Assembly (NCBI RefSeq): GCF_029784135.1
Contig: NC_073744.1
Coordinates: 67,096,593 to 67,160,592, forward strand
Direction: 5' to 3'
DNA: 64,000 nt
DNA from: Toxorhynchites rutilus septentrionalis
Taxonomy: Eukaryota > Arthropoda > Insecta > Diptera > Culicidae
Part shown: positions 11,727 through 22,103 of the stretch, one piece after another
Position numbering within the stretch: position 1 is the first letter of the stretch
Layout of the letters: every line of letters begins with the position of its first letter
The notes under the pieces: model-generated
What the model was told of the DNA's origin: nothing
The model's input: the letters and a program-made list of their open reading frames with translations, nothing else
Database searches by the model: none
Position numbers and translations under genes: made by a program

Positions 11727-13849
11727 CAGGCATCCCAAAAGTACTGCATTTTCATAACAGTCGGTATGAAATTGAATCGACAGTCTCTGTGAGCGCGCTA
11801 CACTCGTATACAAGCAACAGAGCATGATTGCATAAAGTAATACTATACAGCAACAGTCGGTGTTTCGTCGAATTCATCTAATTTGTCGTGCCCGACCGTA
11901 GTGAGCCGGGGAGACTGTTCGTTTCCGATTTTTTCGTGTCTGCTATTCCGTTCGCTCTGTCGCCGTAACAGTCGCTGACGAAGCGATGAATCTCATCGGT
12001 TTACCCGGGTTACTGTCACACGTGACTGTCAGCAGAAGAATGTCATGACATTTTTCTGGCGATCGTAATGCTAGCCTGTATCTTATGCGTTTGTGCTTCT
12101 TCACCAGTACGCTTTGAGATGTGTATCGGACATATGGTTGTGATCACTAGTTGCGTGCACACATAGGAAGCCGAGTTAATTTTATATCGACTGTAATAAG
12201 AATGCTTTACTGTTGGGATGCCTGAATCCAGATACACAAATGACCAACAATTCATATGAGAAAAACACTCACAGCTTAATAATTCTAGGCGAGAGTTTCT
12301 TCGATAATATATTGGTGACGTCGGAAATACTCAGTGTTGGGAGTGTTTAGATTTATCCTCCAAGTTGGAAACTAATGCAGCGCGAACTCGATTATATACA
12401 GTCTCCGATTTATTTTCACTGTATATAATAGAATCCTGTATATAATCGAGTCAAAAAATGTTTTTTTTAATTTGTTTTTCATGCATATAATTTTTGATTA
12501 TTGAATGTAAAAGAAGAATTTAATATATTTTCCCAGAATCTCTCAGGAGGTGATAGATGATCATATTTCATGGAAAAAAACCCTCCTACGCATATGTTCG
12601 AATTTTAACAATGACAGAGTTATAGAACTAAACTGCCTCTACACTAAAAAGTACGCTACGTGAGCCAATTATGTTGCTTTCATTTGAAAGATATTTTTTT
12701 TAAATCTTTAAAACATTTTCTTGCTAGTTGTACGTTTTTCTCATAATCCAGTGGACCGATATGGTTGATTTTTTTAGCATGTAAAAATCTTATTATCTGA
12801 ATTGTTACGTAGCGGTTTTTGAACATTATGAAAATTGCCAAAATGTCGACCATTTGAATAATAAATTTTTTTTGTATCAAACATGTGTTCTATGTAACAG
12901 AGTAATAAAATCTTGCATGAAGTTCCGTGAAAAGCATTAAATACATTTGCAAGTCCGTGAATGAGGGCAGTAAGGTGGCTGTATTTCAAATTCAGTATAT
13001 CGATATGAATATGAAATACACTTGTACTACACTTGTTGTTTGTCATATAACAACGGATATATTCGCTAAAAATTATCTAAATGGCAGCATAACGTTTACC
13101 GGGTCAGTTAGTAATAATGATAATAATACTAAAATTTTGTTGATAATATTCAGATTACGCGCTAAACATATTTTATTCATAAATAAAATAAAATCTCCTT
13201 CATGTCCAAACCTACATTGCTAAGTGCGCAACACTTCCCCCAGCCGCATTCTAATCTGGCCCTACAGTTGCATCCGCGTAACTTTCATTCACACGACTTC
13301 CACCCACGACACTTCACCACGCACCTCTTTCAACAGATTCTCTTCTGTTGCTCACACTATTTCCCCCGAAAACTTCTCTACATAGAATAGCCACGTCATC
13401 GACAAATTAAATTTTCCCATATCGGAATATGCTGCAAAATTCGCCAGTTATTAATTGTTATTAATTCTTCGCTGCACAGCAGATTAATCTCTTTAGTTTG
13501 CGAAAATGAAATGAAATAAAATGACGTTGTAGTGGAAAAATACATACTAAGACACCCGACATCATCAGCACGAGGGAAAAAAATCATCAACGACGGTAGC
13601 AACGTATAACTATTGCATTCAGAATCTACAAAAACATCACTAATGAGCAAACGGGTCTGTCGCAGACGAAAGACCAAAATACTTTCACATGGGAATGTAT
13701 TCGTGTACAGTACACGACAGTAACAATAAATGTCGCATAACATTTCCACTGTGTGACTGTAGTAAAAATTCAATCGCGTGACTGTCACGGGACAATGGTG
13801 GCGACAGTCATGAGATTACTGTCGTGATGCAGTACATTTGGTACCCCTG
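11727..13849. mobile_element. Non-autonomous hAT-like element with 8-bp target duplication
   Basis: GAGGTGAC occurs at 11719-11726 and again at 13850-13857. Between the copies the ends are CAGGCATCCCAAAAGTACTG... and, reversed, CAGGGGTACCAAATGTACTG..., about 19 of 23 bases matching. An 8-bp duplication plus CAGG ends is diagnostic for hAT. The first and last ~300 bp are crowded with 'acagtc'/'gactgt' words (for example 11758, 11788, 11957, 12015, 12024, 13746, 13780 and 13803), like hAT subterminal transposase sites. No hAT transposase ORF is present; the longest ORF (13396-13788, minus) is not recognisable. Confidence 0.75.
12380..12670. repeat. Dispersed repeat with 'tatataatcgagtc' motif
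   Basis: The segment with 'ctgtatataatcgagtc', 'aatctctcaggaggtgatag' and 'acaatgacagagttatag' recurs at 43405-43740 in the same orientation. The motif also appears in an array at 46250-46316. It lies inside the hAT-like element, so either it inserted there or the hAT acquired it. Confidence 0.65.
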
Positions 13850-13859
13850 GAGGTGACAT

Positions 13860-16560
13860 TTCATATGGTTCAGCACAAGGCGCCTAGAAGTGTATCCTAA
13901 GGTGGGCCAACTTGCTAAAACAACTCTTCAGCCATCTTGGAAGTCTACTGTGTTTTGTTTGTAAACAAAACACAATACGCTAGTGCCGAAGCTCGCTCGT
14001 GATCAGTCTGTCTCTTTCACGCTACAAGCAAATAATTCTCCTTCTGCTTTCTTCCGTACTGTTTTCATATACCGCTCCCCTAACAAACTTAGTGACGAAA
14101 CGGCCTCACCTAGTACCATAGACCCGTCTTGGTTCAGCATTTTTATGAATCAAGGTACATAGCTTCATGACTCAACGGTAAAAAAAAACAAAGTTTATTA
14201 GTAAGAAAGTAGACAGAAAAAATTAACTGTAATTAATTAAACATTTTAATTTGAATTTGAAAAAATATCCTTAAATTCTGTATCCTTGCAAAAAATCTGT
14301 AATTCTGTGTATACAGATTCTGTATCTGAAATTTGGCGAAAAATCTGTAAAATACAGAATACTCTGTATATGTGACAACTCTTTAAATGATCAATATCTT
14401 AGTAGAAAATATTATTGCTGTACATTTTAAAAACTCAACAAGACGATGAGTGTGCACGCGATGAAAATAAAAAAGTACAAAAAGTACAAGATCAAAAATT
14501 CGGCAAGTAAAAAAAGGTGAACAGGTTCGTGCAAGGTAATGTGTTTGAGCGTACGAGTCCTTCAGGCATGTTTAACATTTCTCTGTATTTTAAATACATA
14601 CTGCTCACGTTTTATAAACAGAATGTCAAACATAACACTCCCTTCATGCTGTAAGCACAAATCTTCGTCAATTTCTGATTCAGAACCTTTAGAATTATAA
14701 AAAAAAAACAAAATTATGTTGTTGCTAGACACGCAAAACTTCGTTCTCTTTGCAGCCAGAGCGAACCAAGTACATGCTAGCTATTAAGATAATATCATTT
14801 CACAACACATTAGCATTTTGTAACGGCTCTTGACTAATTCCACGAATGGAATATATATTGACTCACTTTGCTGTTTTTGACAAAATAATATCTTAATAAA
14901 TTAAAATAAATTGACTGAGTAATGCATAATACATGGTTCGTTGTGGTTGAACACAGTATGAGAAATGCAGATCAGCGTTTCTACACTTCATGGCAGCCCT
15001 TAGGCTGTCTTACTTACCAGATCCTGACAACATCTGATTCCAGGAGCTTTCCGAAACAGAACAATCTGTTGAAGATTCGGATCTGCTTTCTTGCGATGCC
15101 ATATTGTGGGTTTATAGTTCGCTTTGGTTGAATGCAATTTCGTTTTTTTTTACAGTCTGCTACACAGAATTTTTGGAGCCGTTGTCAAATGTCCGAATGA
15201 CATGATCATTTTACAGTTGATAGATTTTTATTTTCTGCATCCATTGGTGTAAGTAACTCAATTAAAAAAAATGGCGCTTGGTTCGTTTTGCCAGAACCGA
15301 TCATATATGAAAATGAATACTTATGAGAATTCAATAAAAATAATTTCAACCCTCCTGTACTCGCGTGCAAAATCATAACACGTATACTCGCGCACGGTGT
15401 CACAGACCGAAAATTGAACTTATCTGTAATGTTGCCATTGTGTATTTTTCAGGCTTTATTGGCATTTATTTGAAGAAGGGGTATGATTGAATGAAAAAAC
15501 TCCAAAACATATGTTTTCTTTGTCTTTATTATGTTTTAATAGTCATCTAATTCAGCCTCCTCAAAATAGAGTAATTTTTGATACTCCAACACAAATAACG
15601 AAATTCGAATTTTTCACTGTTATTAATTAAAAGTAAGCAACTGAATATAATTCATGGAAGTATAAAGAGCTATAACATAGCATAAAAACGTATTAATCGA
15701 TTGTGGTTTCATTGGAGTAAGAATCAGAACATAGCATAACTGCATGCTCGAAACAAACATATTTTTTACATTTCATGCAGTTGTTGCGAGTTTTTCGGGT
15801 TTTTGATCGAAGAGAAGAATGTATCTTCTAGATAATTACCAGATGATAAAGGTTCTGGAATATAACATTTGCATATTTCTAATATTCTTTGTCTCTGTTT
15901 TCTTAGTAAACTAAGAATTAATGCCTTTTTTAGATGGGGCATAAAAAGATGATATAAAAGGATTTCTAGGAACTTCCTTTTCTTTTTCTTGTTTTCTTGT
16001 CGATGGACATGGACAATCCATTATAAAAAAATATCCCCGAAACTGTAACTGTTATAAATTACCATATGCTACCGATTAGTTTATAGTTTATTGTTTTCAA
16101 TTCTTCCACAAGTGAAATTCTTTCGCAAGTATGTCTATGTATGACCATTATATTTAGCGAATAACTATACAAAAGTCAAACATTTATATTTTGCTTTTGA
16201 ACGTATGAATCTAATGAGGAATAGTTAATATATGGATCCGCTCAATCCAGTTACAAAGGGACTGAAATCAAATAAGAAATGTCCGGTAATGATCTCATGC
16301 ATTATATTTAATAAATATTCCATGCCACTAACATTAATTTCTACATTTCATTCAACAATATTCTAGAATATGAAAAAAAGCACTTGTCCAAAAAAGTTAC
16401 TCCTATACCCGCGTCGGTGTGTCAGACCGAAAGTGTTAAAAAAGTTACACACGTCCCATTTGTACCAACACATGCAATACGCTAAACGATGTCGAACGAC
16501 GAATAACGAAGCTAGAGAGAATCGCAAAGTCGTAGTGTTGATATTTTCTGAGAAATAAAC
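13860..16560. other. AT-rich non-coding stretch; one short direct repeat
   Basis: No gene is recognised. Short segments near 15380-15410 ('tatactcgcgcacggtgtca') and 16398-16425 ('tatacccgcgtcggtgtg') are similar and in the same orientation, about 1 kb apart. They may be two ends or two copies of a small repeat. The rest has no structure I could define. Confidence 0.4.
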
Positions 16561-16564
16561 GAAT

Positions 16565-17430
16565 TATCGTAATTATCGTGTCGTATAGCTATTAGTTGGA
16601 GTGATTTCCATTTGCTGACTGTAGGCATAATCCCAATAAGGTATTATAGCACGAATGAACTTTATTGCCTTGTTGGGGGAAGCTATCCAAACATCTGAGG
16701 GTTGCATTAAACCTTTATCAAAGAAATTGCGCCCTCTATGAAAAAGTGCTTCGCAATTACATAATAAATGTTCCGAGCTTTCACTTTCTAGGTTACAGAA
16801 ACGACAGGTATCATCTTCCAATTTCCCTAGTTTCTTTAGGTGGTATTTACTTGGACAATGTCCTGTCACTAGGCCACTGAAAGTGCATAGGTCTTTTTTG
16901 TTAGACTGAGGAGTCTTTCGATTACTTTTTTACTTGATGATATAAATGATTTAGCCTGTCGAGCTACTGCACTATGTGTCCAGATGCCATCAATCGTTGA
17001 TGTTTCCCAGTTCTTTAATTCCATTTTGAGGGTACATTCAGGGGCCCCACAAAATGGTTCTACTCCTAGGAATGGTTTCGATGATCCACATCTAGCTTAA
17101 AAATCTGTTTTTTCATTACTTTCAACTCCACAGTGCCCTGGAACCCAGAATAGGTTCACCGCACTTTTTTTAGCTACCTCTTGAAGACGTTGAATACAAT
17201 CCCAAACTAATTTAGAAGTACAGGTAACTGACTTCAATGCTTTCAATGCAGCTTGACTGTCAGAAAAAATGCATATGTTTGCATGTTTATAATTGCGCCT
17301 TAGACAAATTGTTGAACATTCAATAAATGCCTGTACTTCTGCCTGAGAAACAGTTGGCCACTTGCCCATCGAAATAGATATGTTCACTGCAGGACCGGTT
17401 ATTCCAGCCCCGGCTCTTTCGTTTAATCTG
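16565..17430 (-). pseudogene. 5'-truncated LINE: RNase H and C-terminal zinc-finger region
   Basis: On the minus strand, 17387-17097 encodes an RNase H piece ('ICIFSDSQAALKAL', 'VNLFWVPGHCGVESNEKTDF'). A stop follows, and a homologous frame continues to a Cys-rich tail at 16869-16573 ('CRFCNLESESSEHLLCNC'). This order, RNase H then C-C-H-C tail, is the C-terminus of RNase H-bearing LINE ORF2 proteins. Only the 3' part of the element is left, as in usual 5' truncation. It is a different family from the two large I-type copies. Confidence 0.75.
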
Positions 17431-17673
17431 GAACGTTAGAACCATTTCTTTCATGATTATTTACCAATTTCAGAACCTATTTATTTTATAATGCGCAAAC
17501 AGTGAATGATTTTTTGGAAAAATTAGCATCATGTTAGTATTTTTGAACCTACTTAATTCAAAGTTTTTCTAATTTGCTTATTTTATTGCATCAGCAATTC
17601 GCTACTTTTCATCCATAGATCGCAAATTTTTTGGACACTCAGATTCTAAAATATCGTCACTGATCAACTTAAC

Positions 17674-17702
17674 CCAATGACCAACTAGCCCAGCCCTACC
17701 CT
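17674..17702. repeat. Terminal-repeat-like end (right partner of 8.5 kb)
   Basis: 'gaccaactagcccagcccta' followed by 'cccta' is the inverse of the sequence at 8478-8504. Tc1, hAT and LINE insertions lie between the two. Confidence 0.45.
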
Positions 17703-17704
17703 AC

Positions 17705-18543
17705 AGCTTGTTTTCTTGTTTTCTGTCTTGCTCCATCACTGATGTTACGAACAAGCAAAACTATTTTGCTGCGTTGAACAAGGCTTGGAACTAGCTGGAC
17801 CTCGGAATCTGGTGGAGAGTACGCCAAACCGTTGTCGGTTAATCATCGAGCCAGAGGGGGTCATATTGGCTATTAATTATTTGTTTTTAATTGCTTTTAT
17901 TCATTTTTTAATAAACCATGAAGGGATTTTTTTGTTGTTAAAGTGTCAATTTAGGAACAAAAGTAATTTTTTTTTTGCTTTTCTAAAAATAAATCAATGA
18001 TACTGAAATGGCAAAATGGTCTACTAATTATCTACTTTAACGTAGTATTGACTGTAATACCGAAAAGTTTCAAAAAGCTTATTGGAACACTTCAATTTCA
18101 AATGGGGGTGGATTTTTTTGCGCCCTTCAGTGTACGTTTAAATTTAACTACTCATCTTTCTATTATACTATTTCTCATTGAAGGAGAAGAATTCTAAGAC
18201 ACTTTCAACGATCGTTCATGTATCTGTATTGGTTCCCCCAATTCGGAAAATTGTCATGATCGTCACGCAATAGTACTTCTCGAAGAGAAATTATTAGGCT
18301 TTCCTTTGTTTGCACAGAACCCAATAAGTAATGTCGAGACGGATAATGTCACAATACTAAAGAGAAATGTGAATTTCTCTTAAACAATTCCAAACTGACT
18401 TACGTGTTGTATGCTTTGTTGCTGACCACATGAGACCATCGTTCTGTGAGATCCCGGAACGAAAAAAGTGAATTAAAGTGAATCTAAGCATTCGGAACCC
18501 ATGAATTATGTGCGGAATGACAGCTGTTGAGTAACTTCTGTAC
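17705..18543. other. No gene recognised
   Basis: Two plus-strand ORFs of 71 and 66 aa (17785-18000 and 17997-18197) are open, but they are AT-driven and match no family I recognise. I see no repeat boundary or RNA gene here. Confidence 0.4.
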
Positions 18544-19033
18544 ATACCGTTCTGAATCATATTTCGGACAACATCATATTTCGGACGATTTGTTCTAATA
18601 TCTTGGAATGCTTAATGCACTAATGATATAACTATAAAATTAATATCACAATTGCTTCTTTAGAGTAATCCTTTGGTTTCACTGTCATTTCACATGAGAA
18701 CTACATTTAAATTATAACTTAATCGGCAGCAATCTTACAACACTACTCATTATCGTTTGTGTTTGACGTTTCCTTAGCGTGAGCACGTAGAATTCACCCG
18801 TTCATAAATATTTAAATTTTCCCGTATTTCATCAGTTGTCATCATTGCTAACAGTTTACTGTGATTGCTTGGTTAGTGTTTTGCAGTTAACTATAAAATA
18901 TAATCAAGTGTAATGTAATTTTCGTCCAAAAAAATTACGAAATAAAGTGTCCGAAATTTAAATTCACTCTGTCCGAAATTTGATTTAGTGTCCAAAGTTT
19001 GATTCTTATTCGCTTCATTTGAAAAGCATTTTA
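18544..19033 (+). repeat. 'tttcggaca' repeat element, copy 1
   Basis: It begins ATACCGTTCTGAATCATATT and contains repeated 'tttcggac' words near both ends. The whole stretch is homologous, inverted, to the element at 55324-56874, which has both terminal repeats. Here the right terminal repeat is missing. Confidence 0.7.
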
Positions 19034-19533
19034 TATACATGAAACACAAATTTCTGCGTAGCTCGAGAATTAATCAAACAAATCGAGCCAAATTTGACAG
19101 GTGAAGGTTTTAAGGGGCAATAAATGTTTCTATGGTGGTCTGACACTCCCCCTTCTCAAAAAGGGGAGGTTTGAATAATACAAGAACTTATCAAGCAAAT
19201 GGAATTAAACTTGACATATAGAGGTTTTAGGGATCGATTAAAGTTTCTATGGTGGTTCGACTCTCCTCCCCTCTCTCTAAGGAGAGGCTATCATACAAAT
19301 GAAACACAAATTTCTGCACAATTAGAGAACAAATCAAGCAAATCGAGCCAAATTTGGGATGTGAGGGTTTTTGGGTACGAAAAATGTTGCTATGATGGTA
19401 TGACACTCCTCCCTCCTCTGCTATGATGGTATGACACATATTTCATCCAAACATATTCCAATCAAACATGACAATTGAAATTTTTCGGAAAACTCTGAAG
19501 GAAAGGGGGAAAATTCTGAAAATTCAATTCGCG
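19034..19533 (+). repeat. Degenerate tandem repeat, left half (split by errantivirus)
   Basis: Units of about 110-130 bp contain 'aatgaaacacaaatttctgc', a run of 'aatcaagcaaatcgagccaa' and 'tgtttctatggtggt'. The last part ('aattgaaatttttcggaaaa') continues, after the retrovirus, at 27245. The same block is uninterrupted at 35090-35870. Confidence 0.75.
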
Positions 19534-19537
19534 TATG

Positions 19538-19883
19538 AGTTAGCACAGTTAGCACAAATCGAGACCGCATAGCCGATAAGCGGAATATAAACATCCGAAT
19601 CACCATCCAGCTGCATCATCATCAACAATCACAACTTATTGGACCACCCGGAGACCAAGAATAAACAATCAACCGTTCACAAGAATCGATATCAGCATCG
19701 CGCTGATGCCATGAATAAACATTCCCACATTCAAGATGTTGTAAACACAAATCATTGATATATATAAGCAGGGACAATGAATGTAAGGTTAGAGTTAAAT
19801 TTGAATAGTGAATAGATGCACATCGTGTGCTCGAAAAGAAGAAATTGTTTTTTTTAAGTAAAGTTTAGTGTTTAAGATTAACT
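19538..19883 (+). repeat. 5' LTR
   Basis: 346 bp, starting AGTTAGCACAG and ending GATTAACT. A TATA-like 'tatatataag' lies at about 19758-19767. The 3' LTR at 26895-27240 is the same length and I see no difference. It carries promoter and polyadenylation functions in such elements. Confidence 0.92.
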
Positions 19884-19901
19884 GGCGCCCGAATAGGGAC
19901 C
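19884..19901 (+). other. Primer-binding site (tRNA-Lys-like)
   Basis: GGCGCCCGAATAGGGACC directly follows the 5' LTR; with the last T of the LTR it reads TGGCGCCC.... It resembles the lysine-tRNA 3' end used by gypsy and lentiviruses. The exact tRNA needs a match to the host tRNA set. Confidence 0.75.
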
Positions 19902-20308
19902 TTGCCAAGTGAAAGTAGTGCCAAGGAAGTGAGACAAGTGAAGTGATAGGGTGAACGATAGAGTTACCACCCACACTATCCGAAAAAATATCCGAACGCA
20001 CGAAGCCTCTCTGGACCGCAGGACCTCTGCAGCCGTGTGGAAGAGCCCCTCAGTAGCCACAACAGTTAGGAGCTCGCTTGTGGACCGAACAGGAATTTGC
20101 CGCCACACTGGGAAGGAAGGAAGACACTTCAAGGATCCCGACCAACCAGTCTCGCTGAACCCGCCAGCGGTTGGATAAATCAAAAGGTGATAATAGGACA
20201 TCGAGACAAAAGTACTGGACACGCGCACCGAAGCTTTTCGAGACGTCACTGAAAGAGGATTGACATCCGAAAGTACGTTGTTCCGCAGTCTTGTGGTGTT
20301 CCCACAAG

Positions 20309-20331
20309 ATGTTCAGGATTTACATGTAAGT
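20309..20331 (+). promoter_or_regulatory. Candidate env splice donor in the leader
   Basis: A strong donor (GTAAGT at 20326-20331) lies 17 nt after an ATG (20309-20311) in the 900-nt leader before gag. Errantivirus env is known to be made from a spliced RNA. The phase here fits the acceptor at 25262-25263, and the short coding piece upstream is hydrophobic, as expected of the beginning of a signal peptide. This is inference; no transcript was seen. Confidence 0.5.
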
Positions 20332-20783
20332 ACTAAAAACAAAAACAGAAATATCACAAAGTGAAATAAAGTGAATAATTTAACAAAGATTCAAATACAA
20401 GTAGTGCAAATAATTGTATAATTCCAAAATATAGTGTGACAATTAATTAATTAAATAAAATAACAAAACAATTAATTTCAGAAAAAAATAAAGGTAATTT
20501 CCAAAATATTCATTGAAAATAATCATATTATTTAAAAAAAAATATATATATATACTAATTCTTTTTCAGGTAAGGTTAAAATTTTTTGATAATTTTCCAA
20601 CAATATTTTTAGGATAAAACTTTTTGTGAAACAAATATTTTTAAAACAAACATTTATTTTTATATTAAACAATTTTTTTTCAGGTTAAAATAAACATTTA
20701 TTTTATCAACATTTTTTAACATTCAATAATTTTTTAAACTGGATAACCTGCTAGAAGCATTTAATCAATTAAGAATAAATAAT

Positions 20784-22103
20784 ATGGAACAATTCGACGT
20801 TAACCAACTACTGAGCAGGATTGCCGCTCTGGAAGCCGCTTCCGCTCCACAAAATATTCCTGATTACAGTGATCCACCCCTATTTTTCACAAAACAAGAC
20901 GGTTCTCCCGTAAACCCAGATACTTTTGAGAAAATTCCCGATTTAGTCAAAGACTTGCCAATATTCACAGGCGATCCAAGTGAATTAAATAACTGGATCA
21001 GTGATGTTGACAGTCTAATCCAATTATATAATACTACTGCAAACCATAGTGTTGAATTGCAAAATAAATTCCACATGGTATGCAAAACTATCAGACGGAA
21101 AATTAGAGGAGAAGCAAATGACGCTTTAGTCGCTTCTAACATTGGTATCAACTGGACGATGATCAAGAAAACACTTGTCACTTATTATGGTGAAAAGCGT
21201 GATCTTGAAACACTCGATTATCAATTAATGACCGTACAACAAAGAGGAAACTCTTTAGAAATTTATTACGACGAAGTAAACAGATTACTATCACTAATAG
21301 CAAATCAAATCAAAACAGATCACAGATTTAGTCACCCAGAAGCTTCAAAAGCTTTAATAGAATCTTACAATAAAAAGGCAATAGATGCATTCATAAGAGG
21401 GCTTGATGGAGACATTTATAAATTCATCCGAAATTATGAACCAACTTCTTTAGCAAGTGCATACAGTTATTGTATCGCATTCCAAAACGTAGAATGTAGA
21501 AAAATGCTAACTAAACCAAAACATTTTGAACATACAGCAGCACCCAGAAATTTAATTCCAATTAATCCTCTAAAATTACCACCACGTATGTTAAAACCAA
21601 ATCCCATTCAAAATTTCAGAAATCACAATTTCAAACCCCAGCCCTTTATTAATAACAACAATAATTTTAGGCCCCCATTTCAATGGAATGCTCCAAAACC
21701 AAATTTCCAACAATTTCCGCAACATTCCTTTCAACCAAAACCACAATTACCTCCCAGAAATCCTTTCCGACAACCTCCACCAGAACCTATGGAAGTAGAT
21801 CCATCCATTAGGACTAGACAAATAAATTACGGCAATAGACCTCAAAATACAACTCAGGTAAACCCAATGAAGAGACCAAGACTCTTCAACATTAAAACCG
21901 GCCAATATGAAGATCCCCAAAATTTCGTTGAAATTAATCCCAATGATCACGATTATCCATGCATAGATAACGAATATAATGAAGAGGAACAAACCGAAGA
22001 ATCATCTCAATATGAACGATATATGAAAACAATTGACACACAAGAACGGGAAACACCTGAAGAAGAAGACATAGAAAAAGCAGAACTAAATTTTTTAGAT
22101 TAA
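20784..22103 (+). CDS. gag: Errantivirus Gag
   Basis: 439 aa. The N-terminal half has the capsid-like helical region of Ty3/gypsy Gag (with 'DLPIFTGDPSELNNWISDV' and 'MTVQQRGNSLEIYYDEVNRL'). The second half is rich in Pro, Asn, Gln and Phe and probably disordered; the tail is acidic. There are no CCHC knuckles, as in other errantiviruses. It starts at the first ATG of the frame, after 'aataat'. It ends just past the slippery stretch AAATTTT at 22088-22094, where a -1 shift leads into pol. Confidence 0.88.
   Translation: MEQFDVNQLLSRIAALEAASAPQNIPDYSDPPLFFTKQDGSPVNPDTFEKIPDLVKDLPIFTGDPSELNNWISDVDSLIQLYNTTANHSVELQNKFHMVCKTIRRKIRGEANDALVASNIGINWTMIKKTLVTYYGEKRDLETLDYQLMTVQQRGNSLEIYYDEVNRLLSLIANQIKTDHRFSHPEASKALIESYNKKAIDAFIRGLDGDIYKFIRNYEPTSLASAYSYCIAFQNVECRKMLTKPKHFEHTAAPRNLIPINPLKLPPRMLKPNPIQNFRNHNFKPQPFINNNNNFRPPFQWNAPKPNFQQFPQHSFQPKPQLPPRNPFRQPPPEPMEVDPSIRTRQINYGNRPQNTTQVNPMKRPRLFNIKTGQYEDPQNFVEINPNDHDYPCIDNEYNEEEQTEESSQYERYMKTIDTQERETPEEEDIEKAELNFLD
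22088..22094 (+). promoter_or_regulatory. Probable -1 ribosomal frameshift site
   Basis: A AAT TTT is in the X XXY YYZ register of the gag frame, five codons from the gag stop. The pol frame is exactly -1 relative to gag and is open from here through the protease. This placement is the standard way gypsy elements make Gag-Pol. Confidence 0.65.

Noticed and set aside
13396..13788. 130-aa minus-strand ORF as a hAT transposase remnant
   Set aside because: No zinc-finger BED, no hATC-like region, low-complexity AT-driven sequence.
19795..20307. Minus-strand ORFs across the errantivirus leader
   Set aside because: Antisense to the leader, no homology, short and overlapping each other.
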